From the NCBI GenBank assembly GCA_036351675.1, contig JAZBPO010000403.1, positions 1 through 23,255 of the forward strand: DNA of 23,255 nucleotides, read 5' to 3'. The stretch is from JAZBPO01 sp036351675. Its GTDB lineage: Bacteria > Pseudomonadota > Gammaproteobacteria > Pseudomonadales > Azotimanducaceae. The notes beneath the pieces are model-generated. The model worked only from the letters and a program-made list of their open reading frames with translations, ran no database searches and was not told where the DNA came from. Positions 9,848-17,021 of the stretch are shown here, piece by piece (position 1 is the first letter of the stretch; the number at the start of each line of letters is the position of its first letter). The translations under genes and the position numbers were made by a program.

Positions 9848-9865
9848 CGTGGCCGGGTCGCCACG
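9848..9865 (+). terminator. Possible weak hairpin terminator after the DUF72 gene
   Basis: A perfect 6-bp GC-rich stem, CGTGGC / GCCACG, with a 6-base loop begins 9 bases after the DUF72 stop codon. Only TTG follows it, so an intrinsic terminator is not well supported. Its position directly upstream of a predicted promoter is the main argument for a boundary. Confidence 0.3.
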
Positions 9866-9894
9866 TTGCCCGGCGACGGGCCCCGGAGTATCGT
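9866..9894 (+). promoter_or_regulatory. Predicted sigma70-like promoter for the TonB-dependent receptor gene
   Basis: TTGCCC (9866-9871) and TATCGT (9889-9894) are separated by exactly 17 bases and each matches 4 of 6 consensus positions. Transcription would begin near 9901, leaving a leader of about 34 bases before the TTG start at 9935. This argues against the in-frame TTG at 9866 being a start codon. A GCCCG-GCGA-CGGGC hairpin (9868-9881) overlaps the spacer. No Fur box or other operator was recognised. Confidence 0.5.
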
Positions 9895-9922
9895 CTCGCG
9901 CCCCCACGCACTGCCGTTGCTC

Positions 9923-9927
9923 CGGAG
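9923..9927 (+). promoter_or_regulatory. Shine-Dalgarno CGGAG that decides the TTG start at 9935
   Basis: CGGAG ends 7 bases before TTG 9935, ideal spacing for ribosome binding. It lies downstream of the predicted promoter and directly before a well-formed signal peptide, so the rare TTG codon is the favoured start. Confidence 0.6.
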
Positions 9928-9934
9928 TTCTGTC

Positions 9935-12016
9935 TTGTTCCGTATCGTGCTCTCGCCCGTCGCGCGCTCGTCCCTGCTCTTCCTGTCCCTGGCGGCGCTG
10001 GCGCTGCCGCTGCCGGCGGCCACGGCCGGAATCGAGGAGCTGCGCGTCGTAGGCGACGCCTCCCTGGCAGCCCCTTTCGAGGACGTCGGCAACTACGCGC
10101 TCATCGACGAGGAGACGCTCGAGACCATCGCGCTCGTGCATCCCAACGAGGCCTTCGTGCGCGTGCCCGGCGTATGGATCTCGCGGGGTTCCGGTCAGGA
10201 GCATCTGACGGCGATCCGCTCCGCCGTGCTCAGCGGACCGGGTGCCTGCGGTGCCTTCCAGTTGCTCGAGAACGGCGTGCCGGTGCGGCCCAACGGTTTC
10301 TGCAACGTCAACGGCCTGTTCGAACTGCACACGGAGCTCGCGGCCGGTCTGGAGGTCGTGCGCGGTCCGGCGAGCGCGCTCTACGGCGGCAATGCGCTGC
10401 GTGGCGTGATCAACGTGCTCGCGCCGAGCACGCGCGCGGGCACCAGCATCACCCTCGAAGCCGGCCCCTGGGACTACGGTCGTGCGAGCCTGCGTACCGG
10501 TTCGGAAACGGAATCAGGTCGAGTCGGTATCGCCTTCACGGGCGTCAGCGCCAATGGCTGGCGCGACGCCACGGGCCACGATCAGCAGAAGCTGAGCCTG
10601 TCCTGGGAGACGGGCGTCGGCGATTGGGACGTCTCCTCGCTGGTCTCGGCCGTGAACCTCAACCAGGAGACCGGCGGCTTCGTGGTCGGCTTCGAGGCCT
10701 ACGAGGACGACGCGCTCCGTGACAGCAACCCCAATCCCGAGGCCTATCGTGACCTCAAGGCGGTGCGCGCCTCGAGCGAGTGGACGCGCGTTCTCGACGA
10801 CGGCCGTCGCCTGGTGCTGACGCCCTACGCACGCGTCTCGGACATGGACTTCCTCCAGCACTTCCTGCCCGGCCAGCCGCTGGAGGAGAACGGCCACTGG
10901 AGCGGTGGCGGCATCGGGCGCCTGCACGGTTCGAACGGCGCGCTCGACTGGACGCTCGGCGGCCAGATCGAGTACGCGGACAGCTGGCTCGAGGAGACCC
11001 AGGACGGCCCCACGATCGGTTCTCCCTTCCTCGTCGAGACCCGTCCTCCCGGCACGCACTACGACTACGAGGTGGCGAGCGTCATGGGCGCGCTCTTCTA
11101 CGACCTGCGCTGGCAGGTCGACGACCGCCTCGCCTTCGTCCACAGCCTGCGCGCCGAGACCATCGAGTACGACTACGACAATCGTTTCCTCGACGGCAAC
11201 ACCCGTGACGACGGCTCGAGCTGCGGCTTCGGCGGCTGTCTCTACACGCGTCCGGCCGATCGTGACGACCGCTTCTCCGATCTCGCCGGCCGCCTCGGGC
11301 TCGAGTACGCGCCCGCCGACGATCTCCGCGCCTGGCTGACGGCGGGCATCGGCTTCCGTGCACCGCAGATGACCGAGCTCTACCGCCTGCAGCGCGGCCA
11401 GCTCGTCGCCGATCTCGACAGTGAGTCGCTGCGGTCCCTCGAGGCCGGCTTCGAGCACAGCGGCGCACCGGGCAGCGTCTCGCTGGTGGCCTTCGTGCAG
11501 CGCGGCGAGGACGAGATCCTCCGCGACGCGGACGGCTTCAACGTCAGCGCCGGCAAGACGAAAGGCTGGGGCCTCGAGTGGAGTGCCCTCGCGCGCCTCG
11601 GTGAGGACCACGAGTTCGACGTCGTCGGCACCTACGCGCGGCACGAGTACGACTTCTCGCGCACCATCAGTGGCGGCAGCACGATCTCCCGGGGCGACGA
11701 CGTCGACACGGCGCCGCGCTGGATCGGTTCCGCGCACTGGCGCTGGCGCCCCGTCGATGCCCTGCTGGTCGAACTCGAGGGTGTCCATGTCGGCGCCTAC
11801 GAACTCGATCCGGCCAATACCGACGACTACCGGGGCCACACGATATTCAACCTGCGGACCGACTGGCAGGTCACGGAGGACGTCCGCGTCGCGGCGCGCG
11901 TGCTCAATCTGAGCGACGAGCGCTACGCCGACCGCGCCGATCTCGCCTTCGGCAACTACCGTTACTTCCCGGGCCTGCCGCGCCGCCTGCACGTCGCGGT
12001 CACCTGGGATCTCTGA
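9935..12016 (+). CDS. TonB-dependent outer-membrane receptor
   Basis: 693 residues from the TTG at 9935, which has a good ribosome-binding site; the frame extends upstream to a TTG at 9866, but that precedes the predicted transcription start. A signal peptide ends near ATA at residue 31, followed directly by a TonB-box-like segment, IEELRVVG (33-40). The plug domain contains VPGV, the GPGACGAF motif, VRGPASALYGG and GVINV, all typical of the family. The remaining ~500 residues form the 22-strand barrel, ending YFPGLPRRLHVAVTWDL, the usual terminal strand. It should import a scarce substrate using proton-motive force delivered by TonB-ExbB-ExbD. Two cysteine pairs stand out: 105/123 in the plug and 430/435 (CGFGGC) in an extracellular loop region. 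The substrate cannot be told from the sequence. rlmM follows after 6 bases. Confidence 0.95.
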   Translation: MFRIVLSPVARSSLLFLSLAALALPLPAATAGIEELRVVGDASLAAPFEDVGNYALIDEETLETIALVHPNEAFVRVPGVWISRGSGQEHLTAIRSAVLSGPGACGAFQLLENGVPVRPNGFCNVNGLFELHTELAAGLEVVRGPASALYGGNALRGVINVLAPSTRAGTSITLEAGPWDYGRASLRTGSETESGRVGIAFTGVSANGWRDATGHDQQKLSLSWETGVGDWDVSSLVSAVNLNQETGGFVVGFEAYEDDALRDSNPNPEAYRDLKAVRASSEWTRVLDDGRRLVLTPYARVSDMDFLQHFLPGQPLEENGHWSGGGIGRLHGSNGALDWTLGGQIEYADSWLEETQDGPTIGSPFLVETRPPGTHYDYEVASVMGALFYDLRWQVDDRLAFVHSLRAETIEYDYDNRFLDGNTRDDGSSCGFGGCLYTRPADRDDRFSDLAGRLGLEYAPADDLRAWLTAGIGFRAPQMTELYRLQRGQLVADLDSESLRSLEAGFEHSGAPGSVSLVAFVQRGEDEILRDADGFNVSAGKTKGWGLEWSALARLGEDHEFDVVGTYARHEYDFSRTISGGSTISRGDDVDTAPRWIGSAHWRWRPVDALLVELEGVHVGAYELDPANTDDYRGHTIFNLRTDWQVTEDVRVAARVLNLSDERYADRADLAFGNYRYFPGLPRRLHVAVTWDL

Positions 12017-12022
12017 GCCCCG

Positions 12023-13081
12023 GTGCCCTTCGAGCCGGATCGCATCCTGGCGCTGTGCCGACCGGGCTTCGAGGGTGATGCGGCGGCGGAGCTGACGGAA
12101 CGGACGGCGCGTTCGGACGCCTGGGGTCACGCGAGGACGCGCGACGGAGCGGGGCTGCTCGAGTTCTTTCCCGCCGACGATCCGCTCGCGCTCCTCGCCG
12201 AGCCTGCCTTCGCGGAACGGGTGTTCCCGCGCCAGCTCTGTGCGGTGGCCGAAGCCGTCGACGGCCTGCCGCCCGGCGACCGCCTCGCGCCGCTCCTCGA
12301 CGGCTTCGCGACCCGCGTGAGCGACGTGGTCGTGGAGACCGCGGACGGGGATGCGCACCGTCCCCTCGGTCGCCTCACCCGACAACTCGCCGGGCCGGTC
12401 CGGGGTGCGCTGCAGGCGCGCGGACTCCTCGTCGCCGATCCCGGGGCGCCGCGCTGTCACGTCGTGCTCGACAGCGGCAGCCGCGCCTGGCTGGGTCTGT
12501 CGCCGCCTGCCGTGTCCAGCCCGGTCCCGGGTGGGCTCGTGCGCCTGCGACAGGTGAAGGACGCACCCTCGCGCAGCGCCCTGAAGCTCGAGGAGGCGCT
12601 CACGCAGTTCCTCTCTCCGACGGACGCCCATCTGCTGTTCGGTCCGCGAACCACGGCCGTCGACCTCGGTGCCGCGCCGGGTGGCTGGACCTTCGTGCTG
12701 CGACGCCGCGGCGCGCGTGTGCTGGCGGTGGACAACGGTCCCCTGGCACCGTCCCTCGAGGCGGATGCCGAGGTGGAGCACGTCCGGGCCGACGCCTTCA
12801 CCTTCCAGCCACCTGCCATGGTCGATTGGCTCGTCTGCGACGTCGTCGACAAGCCGGCACGCGTGGTGGAGCTCATGGCGCGCTGGCTGCGGCGTGGCTG
12901 GGCCAGGCGCGCGCTCTTCAACCTGAAGCTGCCCATGCGCCGACGCTGGGCGGCGGTCGTCGATGCGCGCACGCGCTTCGAGCGCATGCTCGGTCCGGGA
13001 GCCGACGACTTCTCGCTGGTGGTCCGTCAGCTCTGCCACGATCGCGAGGAGGTGACCTGCCTCGCGGAGCCGCTGCGCTAG
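12023..13081 (+). CDS. rlmM: 23S rRNA 2'-O-ribose (C2498) methyltransferase RlmM
   Basis: 352 residues, close to the E. coli enzyme (366). RlmM uses S-adenosylmethionine to methylate the 2'-hydroxyl of C2498 in 23S rRNA before the large subunit is assembled. The N-terminal ~175 residues correspond to the THUMP-containing RNA-binding half. The C-terminal half is an RrmJ-type Rossmann fold: PSRSALKLEEA (182-192, catalytic Lys188), SAM-binding DLGAAPGGW (214-222), VLAVDNGP (233-240), CDVVDKP (272-278, Asp273) and FNLKLPM (299-305, Lys302). These give the K-D-K catalytic set. The start is GTG, only 6 bases after the receptor stop, so it likely depends on the receptor's promoter and translation. 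RlmM is essentially a gammaproteobacterial enzyme, the best taxonomic clue here. Confidence 0.95.
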   Translation: MPFEPDRILALCRPGFEGDAAAELTERTARSDAWGHARTRDGAGLLEFFPADDPLALLAEPAFAERVFPRQLCAVAEAVDGLPPGDRLAPLLDGFATRVSDVVVETADGDAHRPLGRLTRQLAGPVRGALQARGLLVADPGAPRCHVVLDSGSRAWLGLSPPAVSSPVPGGLVRLRQVKDAPSRSALKLEEALTQFLSPTDAHLLFGPRTTAVDLGAAPGGWTFVLRRRGARVLAVDNGPLAPSLEADAEVEHVRADAFTFQPPAMVDWLVCDVVDKPARVVELMARWLRRGWARRALFNLKLPMRRRWAAVVDARTRFERMLGPGADDFSLVVRQLCHDREEVTCLAEPLR

Positions 13082-13113
13082 ACTGACGCTCGGGTCGAAG
13101 GGGGAGGGAACCG

Positions 13114-14160
13114 ATGCGTATCTCCACGCTGCTCAGCTATGCCGGCGGCTTCCGTGAAGCCGTCGACGAAGTGGTCGAGCTGGAGAAGGCCGGCCTCGAC
13201 CTGGTCTGGGTGCCGGAGGCCTATTCCTTCGACGCGCCGAGCGCCATGGGCTATCTCGCCGCGCGCACGGAGCGTGTCACCATCGCCTCCGGCATCCTGC
13301 CCATCTACAGCCGCACGCCGACGCTGCTCGCCATGACCGCGGCCGGCGTCGACTATCTCTCCGACGGGCGCTGCATGCTCGGGATCGGCGCCTCCGGTCC
13401 GCAGGTGATCGAGGGCTTCCACGGCGTGCCCTACCAGGCGCCGGTCGGTCGGATCCGCGAGATCATCGAGATCTGTCGTAGGGTCTGGCGCCGCGAGAAG
13501 ATCGAGTACCAGGGGAAGTACTACGAGCTGCCCCTGCCGGCGGACAAGGGCACGGGCCTAGGCAAGGCGCTCAAGCTCATCAACCATCCGGTGCGGGCGG
13601 AGATCCCGATCACCGTCGCGGCACTCGGACCGAAGAGCGTCGAGATGACGGCGGAGCTCGCCGACGGCTGGCTGCCGGCCTTCTACCTCCCCGAGGGTGC
13701 CGATGCGATCTGGGGCGATGCGCTCCGGGCGGGCGCCGCGAAGCGCGATCCGTCGCGCGCGCCGCTCGAGGTGTTCAGCGGCGGTGCGGTGGGCATCGGG
13801 GAGGGCCTCGAGCCGCTGCGCGATCGCGCACGGCCGCAGATCGCCCTCTACGTCGGCGGCATGGGTGCGAAGGAGAAGAACTTCTACAACCAGGTCTTCC
13901 GCCGGTACGGCTACGAGGAGGAGGCGGACCGGATCCAGGCGCTCTATCTCGAGGGCCGCAAGGACGAGGCGCAGGCCGCGATTCCCGCGGACTATCTAGC
14001 GAAGGCGTCCCTGATCGGCCCCGAGGGCTTCGTGCGCGATCGGCTTCACGCGCTCCGGGACGCGGGCGTCACCGGCCTGAACATCTCGCTCGTGGGCGAG
14101 ACGCGGGCAGAGCGGGTCCGGCAGTGCGAGCGCCTGCGCGAGCTGGTGGAGACGCTCTGA
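13114..14160 (+). CDS. Luciferase-like (LLM) flavin/F420-dependent oxidoreductase, Rv3520c-like
   Basis: 348 residues, full length for the bacterial-luciferase-like TIM-barrel family. Visible signatures are an N-terminal barrel strand (RISTLLSYAGG), LVWVPEAYSFD, TIASGILPIYSRTP, the DYLSDGRCMLGIGASGPQV segment that contributes to flavin/deazaflavin binding, RI-EII-ICRRVWR, and ELADGWLP. The overall pattern resembles the Rv3520c subgroup annotated as F420-dependent; the cofactor could equally be FMN, and the substrate is unknown. ATG 13114 is preceded by a strong purine-rich site (GGGGGAGGG, about 5 bases upstream). It follows rlmM by 32 bases; a TAGACT sequence overlapping the rlmM stop could be a -10 element, but I found no good -35 partner. 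It overlaps the next gene by one base (TGATG). Confidence 0.9.
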   Translation: MRISTLLSYAGGFREAVDEVVELEKAGLDLVWVPEAYSFDAPSAMGYLAARTERVTIASGILPIYSRTPTLLAMTAAGVDYLSDGRCMLGIGASGPQVIEGFHGVPYQAPVGRIREIIEICRRVWRREKIEYQGKYYELPLPADKGTGLGKALKLINHPVRAEIPITVAALGPKSVEMTAELADGWLPAFYLPEGADAIWGDALRAGAAKRDPSRAPLEVFSGGAVGIGEGLEPLRDRARPQIALYVGGMGAKEKNFYNQVFRRYGYEEEADRIQALYLEGRKDEAQAAIPADYLAKASLIGPEGFVRDRLHALRDAGVTGLNISLVGETRAERVRQCERLRELVETL

Positions 14161-14531
14161 TGGGCGAACGCGTCGCGGTCCTCGGCGCGAGCCCGAAGCC
14201 CGAGCGCTACGCGAACCGGGCGCAGCGCATGCTCCGCTCGCACGGGCATGTGGTCATACCCGTGAATCCGGCCTTCGCTGCCGTCGAGGGTCTGGCCACC
14301 GTCCCCCTCGAGGCACTCCCCGTGGGGCTCGACACGGTCACCGTGTACCTCGGTGCCCGCCGCATGCTGCCCCTCGTGGAACAGCTCGCCGGCCGCGCAC
14401 CCGGGCGGATCATCCTCAACCCCGGCGCGGACGATCCCGAGGTGGTTCGGGCACTCGAGGCGGCGGGGATGCGCGTGCAGCTCGCCTGTACGCTCGTGCT
14501 GCTGGAGAGCGGCCGCTACGAGGCGGCCTGA
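14160..14531 (+). CDS. CoA-binding domain protein (YccU-like)
   Basis: 123 residues, the normal size for single-domain CoA_binding_2 proteins. The Rossmann start VAVLGASPKPERYANRAQRML carries the glycine-rich nucleotide loop; VIPVNPAFA, DTVTVYLG and IILNPGADDPEVV are the remaining family segments, and the late cysteine in QLACTLVLL sits in the usual place. It probably binds CoA or acyl-CoA in the cytoplasm; no reaction is assigned. ATG 14160 shares its A with the TGA of the oxidoreductase gene, and GGAG sits 8 bases upstream within that gene. An upstream in-frame GTG (14124) is disfavoured because it would add a non-family extension. The overlap implies co-production with the LLM enzyme, so the protein may serve the same pathway (inference). 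Confidence 0.92.
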   Translation: MGERVAVLGASPKPERYANRAQRMLRSHGHVVIPVNPAFAAVEGLATVPLEALPVGLDTVTVYLGARRMLPLVEQLAGRAPGRIILNPGADDPEVVRALEAAGMRVQLACTLVLLESGRYEAA

Positions 14532-14552
14532 GCGCGCGCCGTGGGCGCGCGC
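14532..14552. terminator. Bidirectional GC hairpin between convergent genes
   Basis: A perfect 9-bp stem, GCGCGCGCC / GGCGCGCGC, with a 3-base loop directly follows the stop of the CoA-binding gene and lies 12 bases beyond the stop of the minus-strand lipoprotein gene. There is no T-run on either side, so termination is inferred from stem strength and convergent placement only. Confidence 0.45.
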
Positions 14553-14564
14553 AGGTGGCCGCTG

Positions 14565-15224
14565 TCAGCCCGATGCGACGAAGAACTGTCGCAGCTGATT
14601 CGCCATGCCGTCGCAGGCCTGGGCCTGCACGCGGGCGATGAACGGAACGGGAACGATGACCGCAGGCATGTAGGAGGTTCCCGACGCATCCGTGGAGATG
14701 CGCCCGATGTTCTCGAGGGTTCTGAGGTCCCAGATCGACGCCTCGTAGGACGAGTCGCGGGCCCAGGACACGAAGCCGAAGCAGCCGCCCCCGCCCGGAC
14801 TGATCGTGCAGGTCATGGAACCCGCCTGGTCCGTCGTGTTCGTGGAACCGTCGAGCCAGACGAGATAGCGCAGACCCTGGCGTTCGATGCGGTCGGTGAC
14901 CAGCGGATTGGCCAGCAGATCGGGCAGGTCTTCCGTGCGCAGCGGGGCCGTACGGGGCTCGAACCAGGGGAAGAGTTCGTCCACGAACTCCGTCTCGGGG
15001 ATCACGTTCATGCCGCTGGCGCCGCGGGCGAGGGCGCTGCCGACACAGTCCACGAAGTTCATCTCCGTGTCGTAGCCGGTCTGATGGTGGCGACCCAGCA
15101 CCACGATACGGTCGTCGTTCCCGAGCACGGCCTGGCTCTGCTGGAACTGTTCGATGGTCGCATCGACGCAGCCCGCGGTCATGAGCGTCGCGGCGATCAG
15201 GGCAGCGCTTCGAGCATGTCTCAT
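14565..15224 (-). CDS. Predicted outer-membrane lipoprotein, function unknown
   Basis: 219 residues from the ATG at 15224, chosen because it gives a lipoprotein signal with lipobox MTAGC (Cys19) and has GGAGA 9 bases upstream; the longer frame would bury the signal. The residue after Cys19 is Val, not Asp, so Lol sorting should send it to the outer membrane. The mature part has several cysteines, a glycine-rich CTISPGGGGCFGF segment, a WARDSSYEASIWDLRT strand region and a C-terminal ACDGMANQLRQFF helix. The last is faintly reminiscent of LpoB/CsgG-like lipoproteins, too weak to name a family. It lies 40 bases downstream of another lipoprotein gene on the same strand and ends convergently with the CoA-binding gene. 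Confidence 0.85.
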   Translation of the reverse strand: MRHARSAALIAATLMTAGCVDATIEQFQQSQAVLGNDDRIVVLGRHHQTGYDTEMNFVDCVGSALARGASGMNVIPETEFVDELFPWFEPRTAPLRTEDLPDLLANPLVTDRIERQGLRYLVWLDGSTNTTDQAGSMTCTISPGGGGCFGFVSWARDSSYEASIWDLRTLENIGRISTDASGTSYMPAVIVPVPFIARVQAQACDGMANQLRQFFVASG

Positions 15225-15264
15225 GGGGTCTTCTCCGTCGTGATCCGGGGGCAGGTGCGCCTGC

Positions 15265-15918
15265 TCAGGATCCTTCCTCGAGCGCAACCTCTTCCGGTGG
15301 CGGCGCGAGCTTCTCGGCGAGCCAGGGTTCGAGCTCGCGGGTGCCCGTGAAGTCGATGGCGAGGAAGGCCGCGGCGTCCCGCAGGGCGATCACGGCGGCC
15401 TGCTTCAGCGCCGCTTCCGCGCTCTCCAGCATGGCGTCGCGGGTGCGGCCGTAGGCGGTCAGCGGCCAGCTCGCGATGATGCGGCCCGTGCCGGGTTCGG
15501 TGAGCGTGAGCTGGTAGCGGATCCAGACCTCGAAGAAGTTGCTCTTCGTCTGAAAGGGGATGGCGAACTGCATGTCGTCGACGCGGGGAACGAGCACCGC
15601 ATCGACGTTCGCGGCGGTCGCCGGACCCTCTACCTCGACGACACGGTCGAACATGGCCGGCAGCACGGAGCGGAACATGGCGACCTGAGCGGTGCCGATG
15701 GCGATGTTCCAGTCGCCGCGCTGCGGTACCGGTTCCTCGAGCGTGAAACTGCTGAACGACTCGTCGAAGTAGACGCCCATGGCCAGAGGCAGGCGCTCGA
15801 TGACGGCCTCGCTCGGGAAGCGGCCCTCGACCTCGACGGCGGTGGTGGTACAACCGGCCATGGTCAGGGCGAGGAGCAGCGCGACGATGCGCGTGGGGCG
15901 AACGAGGTAGGGCTGCAT
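15265..15918 (-). CDS. Predicted outer-membrane lipoprotein, function unknown
   Basis: 217 residues from the ATG at 15918, which gives a classic lipoprotein signal: RPTR, then IVALLLALTMAGC with lipobox TMAGC (Cys23). Thr after the cysteine predicts outer-membrane sorting. The frame runs upstream to 16014, but that extension lies across the predicted promoter. The mature domain is soluble alpha/beta, with a VDAVLVPRVDDM segment, a WIRYQLTLTEPGTGRII strand pair and a helical Ala-rich tail; it resembles envelope lipoproteins that sit on membrane complexes, but I cannot name a family. No strong Shine-Dalgarno is seen. It begins 92 bases after the vWA operon, has its own predicted promoter, and likely forms a two-gene unit with the next lipoprotein. 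Whether it works with the motor-like operon upstream is inference. Confidence 0.85.
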   Translation of the reverse strand: MQPYLVRPTRIVALLLALTMAGCTTTAVEVEGRFPSEAVIERLPLAMGVYFDESFSSFTLEEPVPQRGDWNIAIGTAQVAMFRSVLPAMFDRVVEVEGPATAANVDAVLVPRVDDMQFAIPFQTKSNFFEVWIRYQLTLTEPGTGRIIASWPLTAYGRTRDAMLESAEAALKQAAVIALRDAAAFLAIDFTGTRELEPWLAEKLAPPPEEVALEEGS

Positions 15919-15953
15919 GCTGGATGCGTGGCCTCGATCACGACGGGCCGACG

Positions 15954-15982
15954 ACTCTAGCACGGGCCCGAGTCCCTCCCAA
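15954..15982 (-). promoter_or_regulatory. Predicted sigma70-like promoter for the two lipoprotein genes
   Basis: Read on the minus strand, TTGGGA (15982-15977) and TAGAGT (15959-15954) are separated by exactly 17 bases; each matches 4 of 6 consensus positions. Transcription would start near 15947, giving a leader of about 29 bases to ATG 15918. No operator was recognised. Confidence 0.5.
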
Positions 15983-16010
15983 TGCGAGCGTCGATGGCGT
16001 GCAGCGCGGT

Positions 16011-17021
16011 TCACAGGGCCTCCTCGACGCCCACGAAGGTGCCCCCGTTGCGCCGCGCGAGTTCACGCATGAGCGTCGCGAAACGATTCGCCGAAGGTGT
16101 GCGGTTGCGCGGTTCGCGCATGTACACGGGGAAGGCGATGGTGTGGATACGCACCCGGCGCTGACCCTCCGCGTCGGCGCGATTGAGACGGTCCACGGTG
16201 TCGATGACGCTCTCGACGGACCCCTGCGTGCCGAAGTCGTCGCCGAGCACGTAGATGGAGATCTTCTTGTCCGGAGCCCAGTAGGTGCGGATCGCCTCCG
16301 TGATGCCCTCGACAGGCGAGGAATTGGAGCTGCCGGCCCAGCCGGAGAGCGTCGAGAGGATGCTGCGGCGGCGCTCCGGTGTGTCCGGGATCCATTGGCC
16401 GCGGTACTGCGGAAACATGTACAGCCCGTTGTCGTTCATGACCTGGATGCCCTTCACTTCCGGGTAGAGATCTAGGGCCTCCTGCATGCGTTCTGCCACG
16501 GTGCGCCAGGCACCCTGGCGCATGGACGGTGAGCTGTCGATCACGAAGATGATGTACTCGCTGTCCACGGGGATGCCGCCGGCGAGCTGATTGCGCGGCG
16601 AGAAGTCCTCGCCGAGCAGGCGCTCCATCTCCTCCGTGAGGCTCTGGCGCGCATCCGCGTAGCGCGCGAGTTCGGTCTCGAGCGTGTCCGCGCGCCGACG
16701 CAGCGTGTCGTACTCCGCCGTCAGGGTGGAGAAGTCGCTCTCGAGGACCGCGATGCGATTCAGGGCTTCCTCGAGCTGACGACGCTTGTCCGTCAGTTCG
16801 CGATTCACGACGCGTGTCTCGCCGCGGATGTCGAAGAGCTCCTCCTGGAGCTTGACGAGCAGCGCCTCGAGCTCCGCCGTGGATTTCTCGAGCACGACCG
16901 GTTCCACGGTCTTGGTGATGATCAGGAGCAGGATCACGGCGCCGAAGCCGCAGGAGATCACGTCGAGGAAGGACAGGCCGGAATCGAGCAGTTCGCGGCG
17001 CCCACCGCGCCCCCGCCTCAC
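16011..17021 (-). CDS. Membrane-anchored vWA protein with TolR/ExbD-like N-terminus (second copy)
   Basis: 336 residues, GTG start at 17021 with GAGGG 7 bases upstream; it overlaps the stop of the previous vWA gene by 4 bases. Layout: basic N-terminus, one transmembrane helix (about 17-37) beginning SFLDVISCGFGAV, a long coiled coil (about 45-137), then a vWA domain (about 155-335). MIDAS residues are visible: DSSPS (Asp162, Ser164, Ser166) and an Asp in GDDF (261/262). The usual threonine position appears to be serine (SSNSSP, 231-236). An aspartate at the start of the helix (Asp20) mirrors the key Asp in ExbD/TolR/MotB stator helices. Expected topology is N-terminus inside, with the coiled coil and vWA domain in the periplasm. 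Role (inference): a B-type stator/force-transmitting subunit whose vWA domain binds a protein partner through a metal ion. Confidence 0.88.
   Translation of the reverse strand: MRRGRGGRRELLDSGLSFLDVISCGFGAVILLLIITKTVEPVVLEKSTAELEALLVKLQEELFDIRGETRVVNRELTDKRRQLEEALNRIAVLESDFSTLTAEYDTLRRRADTLETELARYADARQSLTEEMERLLGEDFSPRNQLAGGIPVDSEYIIFVIDSSPSMRQGAWRTVAERMQEALDLYPEVKGIQVMNDNGLYMFPQYRGQWIPDTPERRRSILSTLSGWAGSSNSSPVEGITEAIRTYWAPDKKISIYVLGDDFGTQGSVESVIDTVDRLNRADAEGQRRVRIHTIAFPVYMREPRNRTPSANRFATLMRELARRNGGTFVGVEEAL

Noticed and set aside
10514..13039. 841-residue minus-strand open frame opposite the TonB receptor and rlmM
   Set aside because: Its translation is biased Arg/Glu/Ala/Val with no domains and it lies antisense to two well-supported genes; a GC-rich frame shadow.
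15251..15264. GCAGG-TGCG-CCTGC hairpin between the two lipoprotein genes as a terminator
   Set aside because: Only a 5-bp stem, no T-run, and the next gene is 40 bases on in the same direction; more likely incidental within a two-gene unit.
14541..15350. 269-residue plus-strand frame across the first lipoprotein gene
   Set aside because: The minus strand here has a convincing lipoprotein signal and ribosome-binding site; the plus frame starts inside the convergent hairpin and looks low-complexity.
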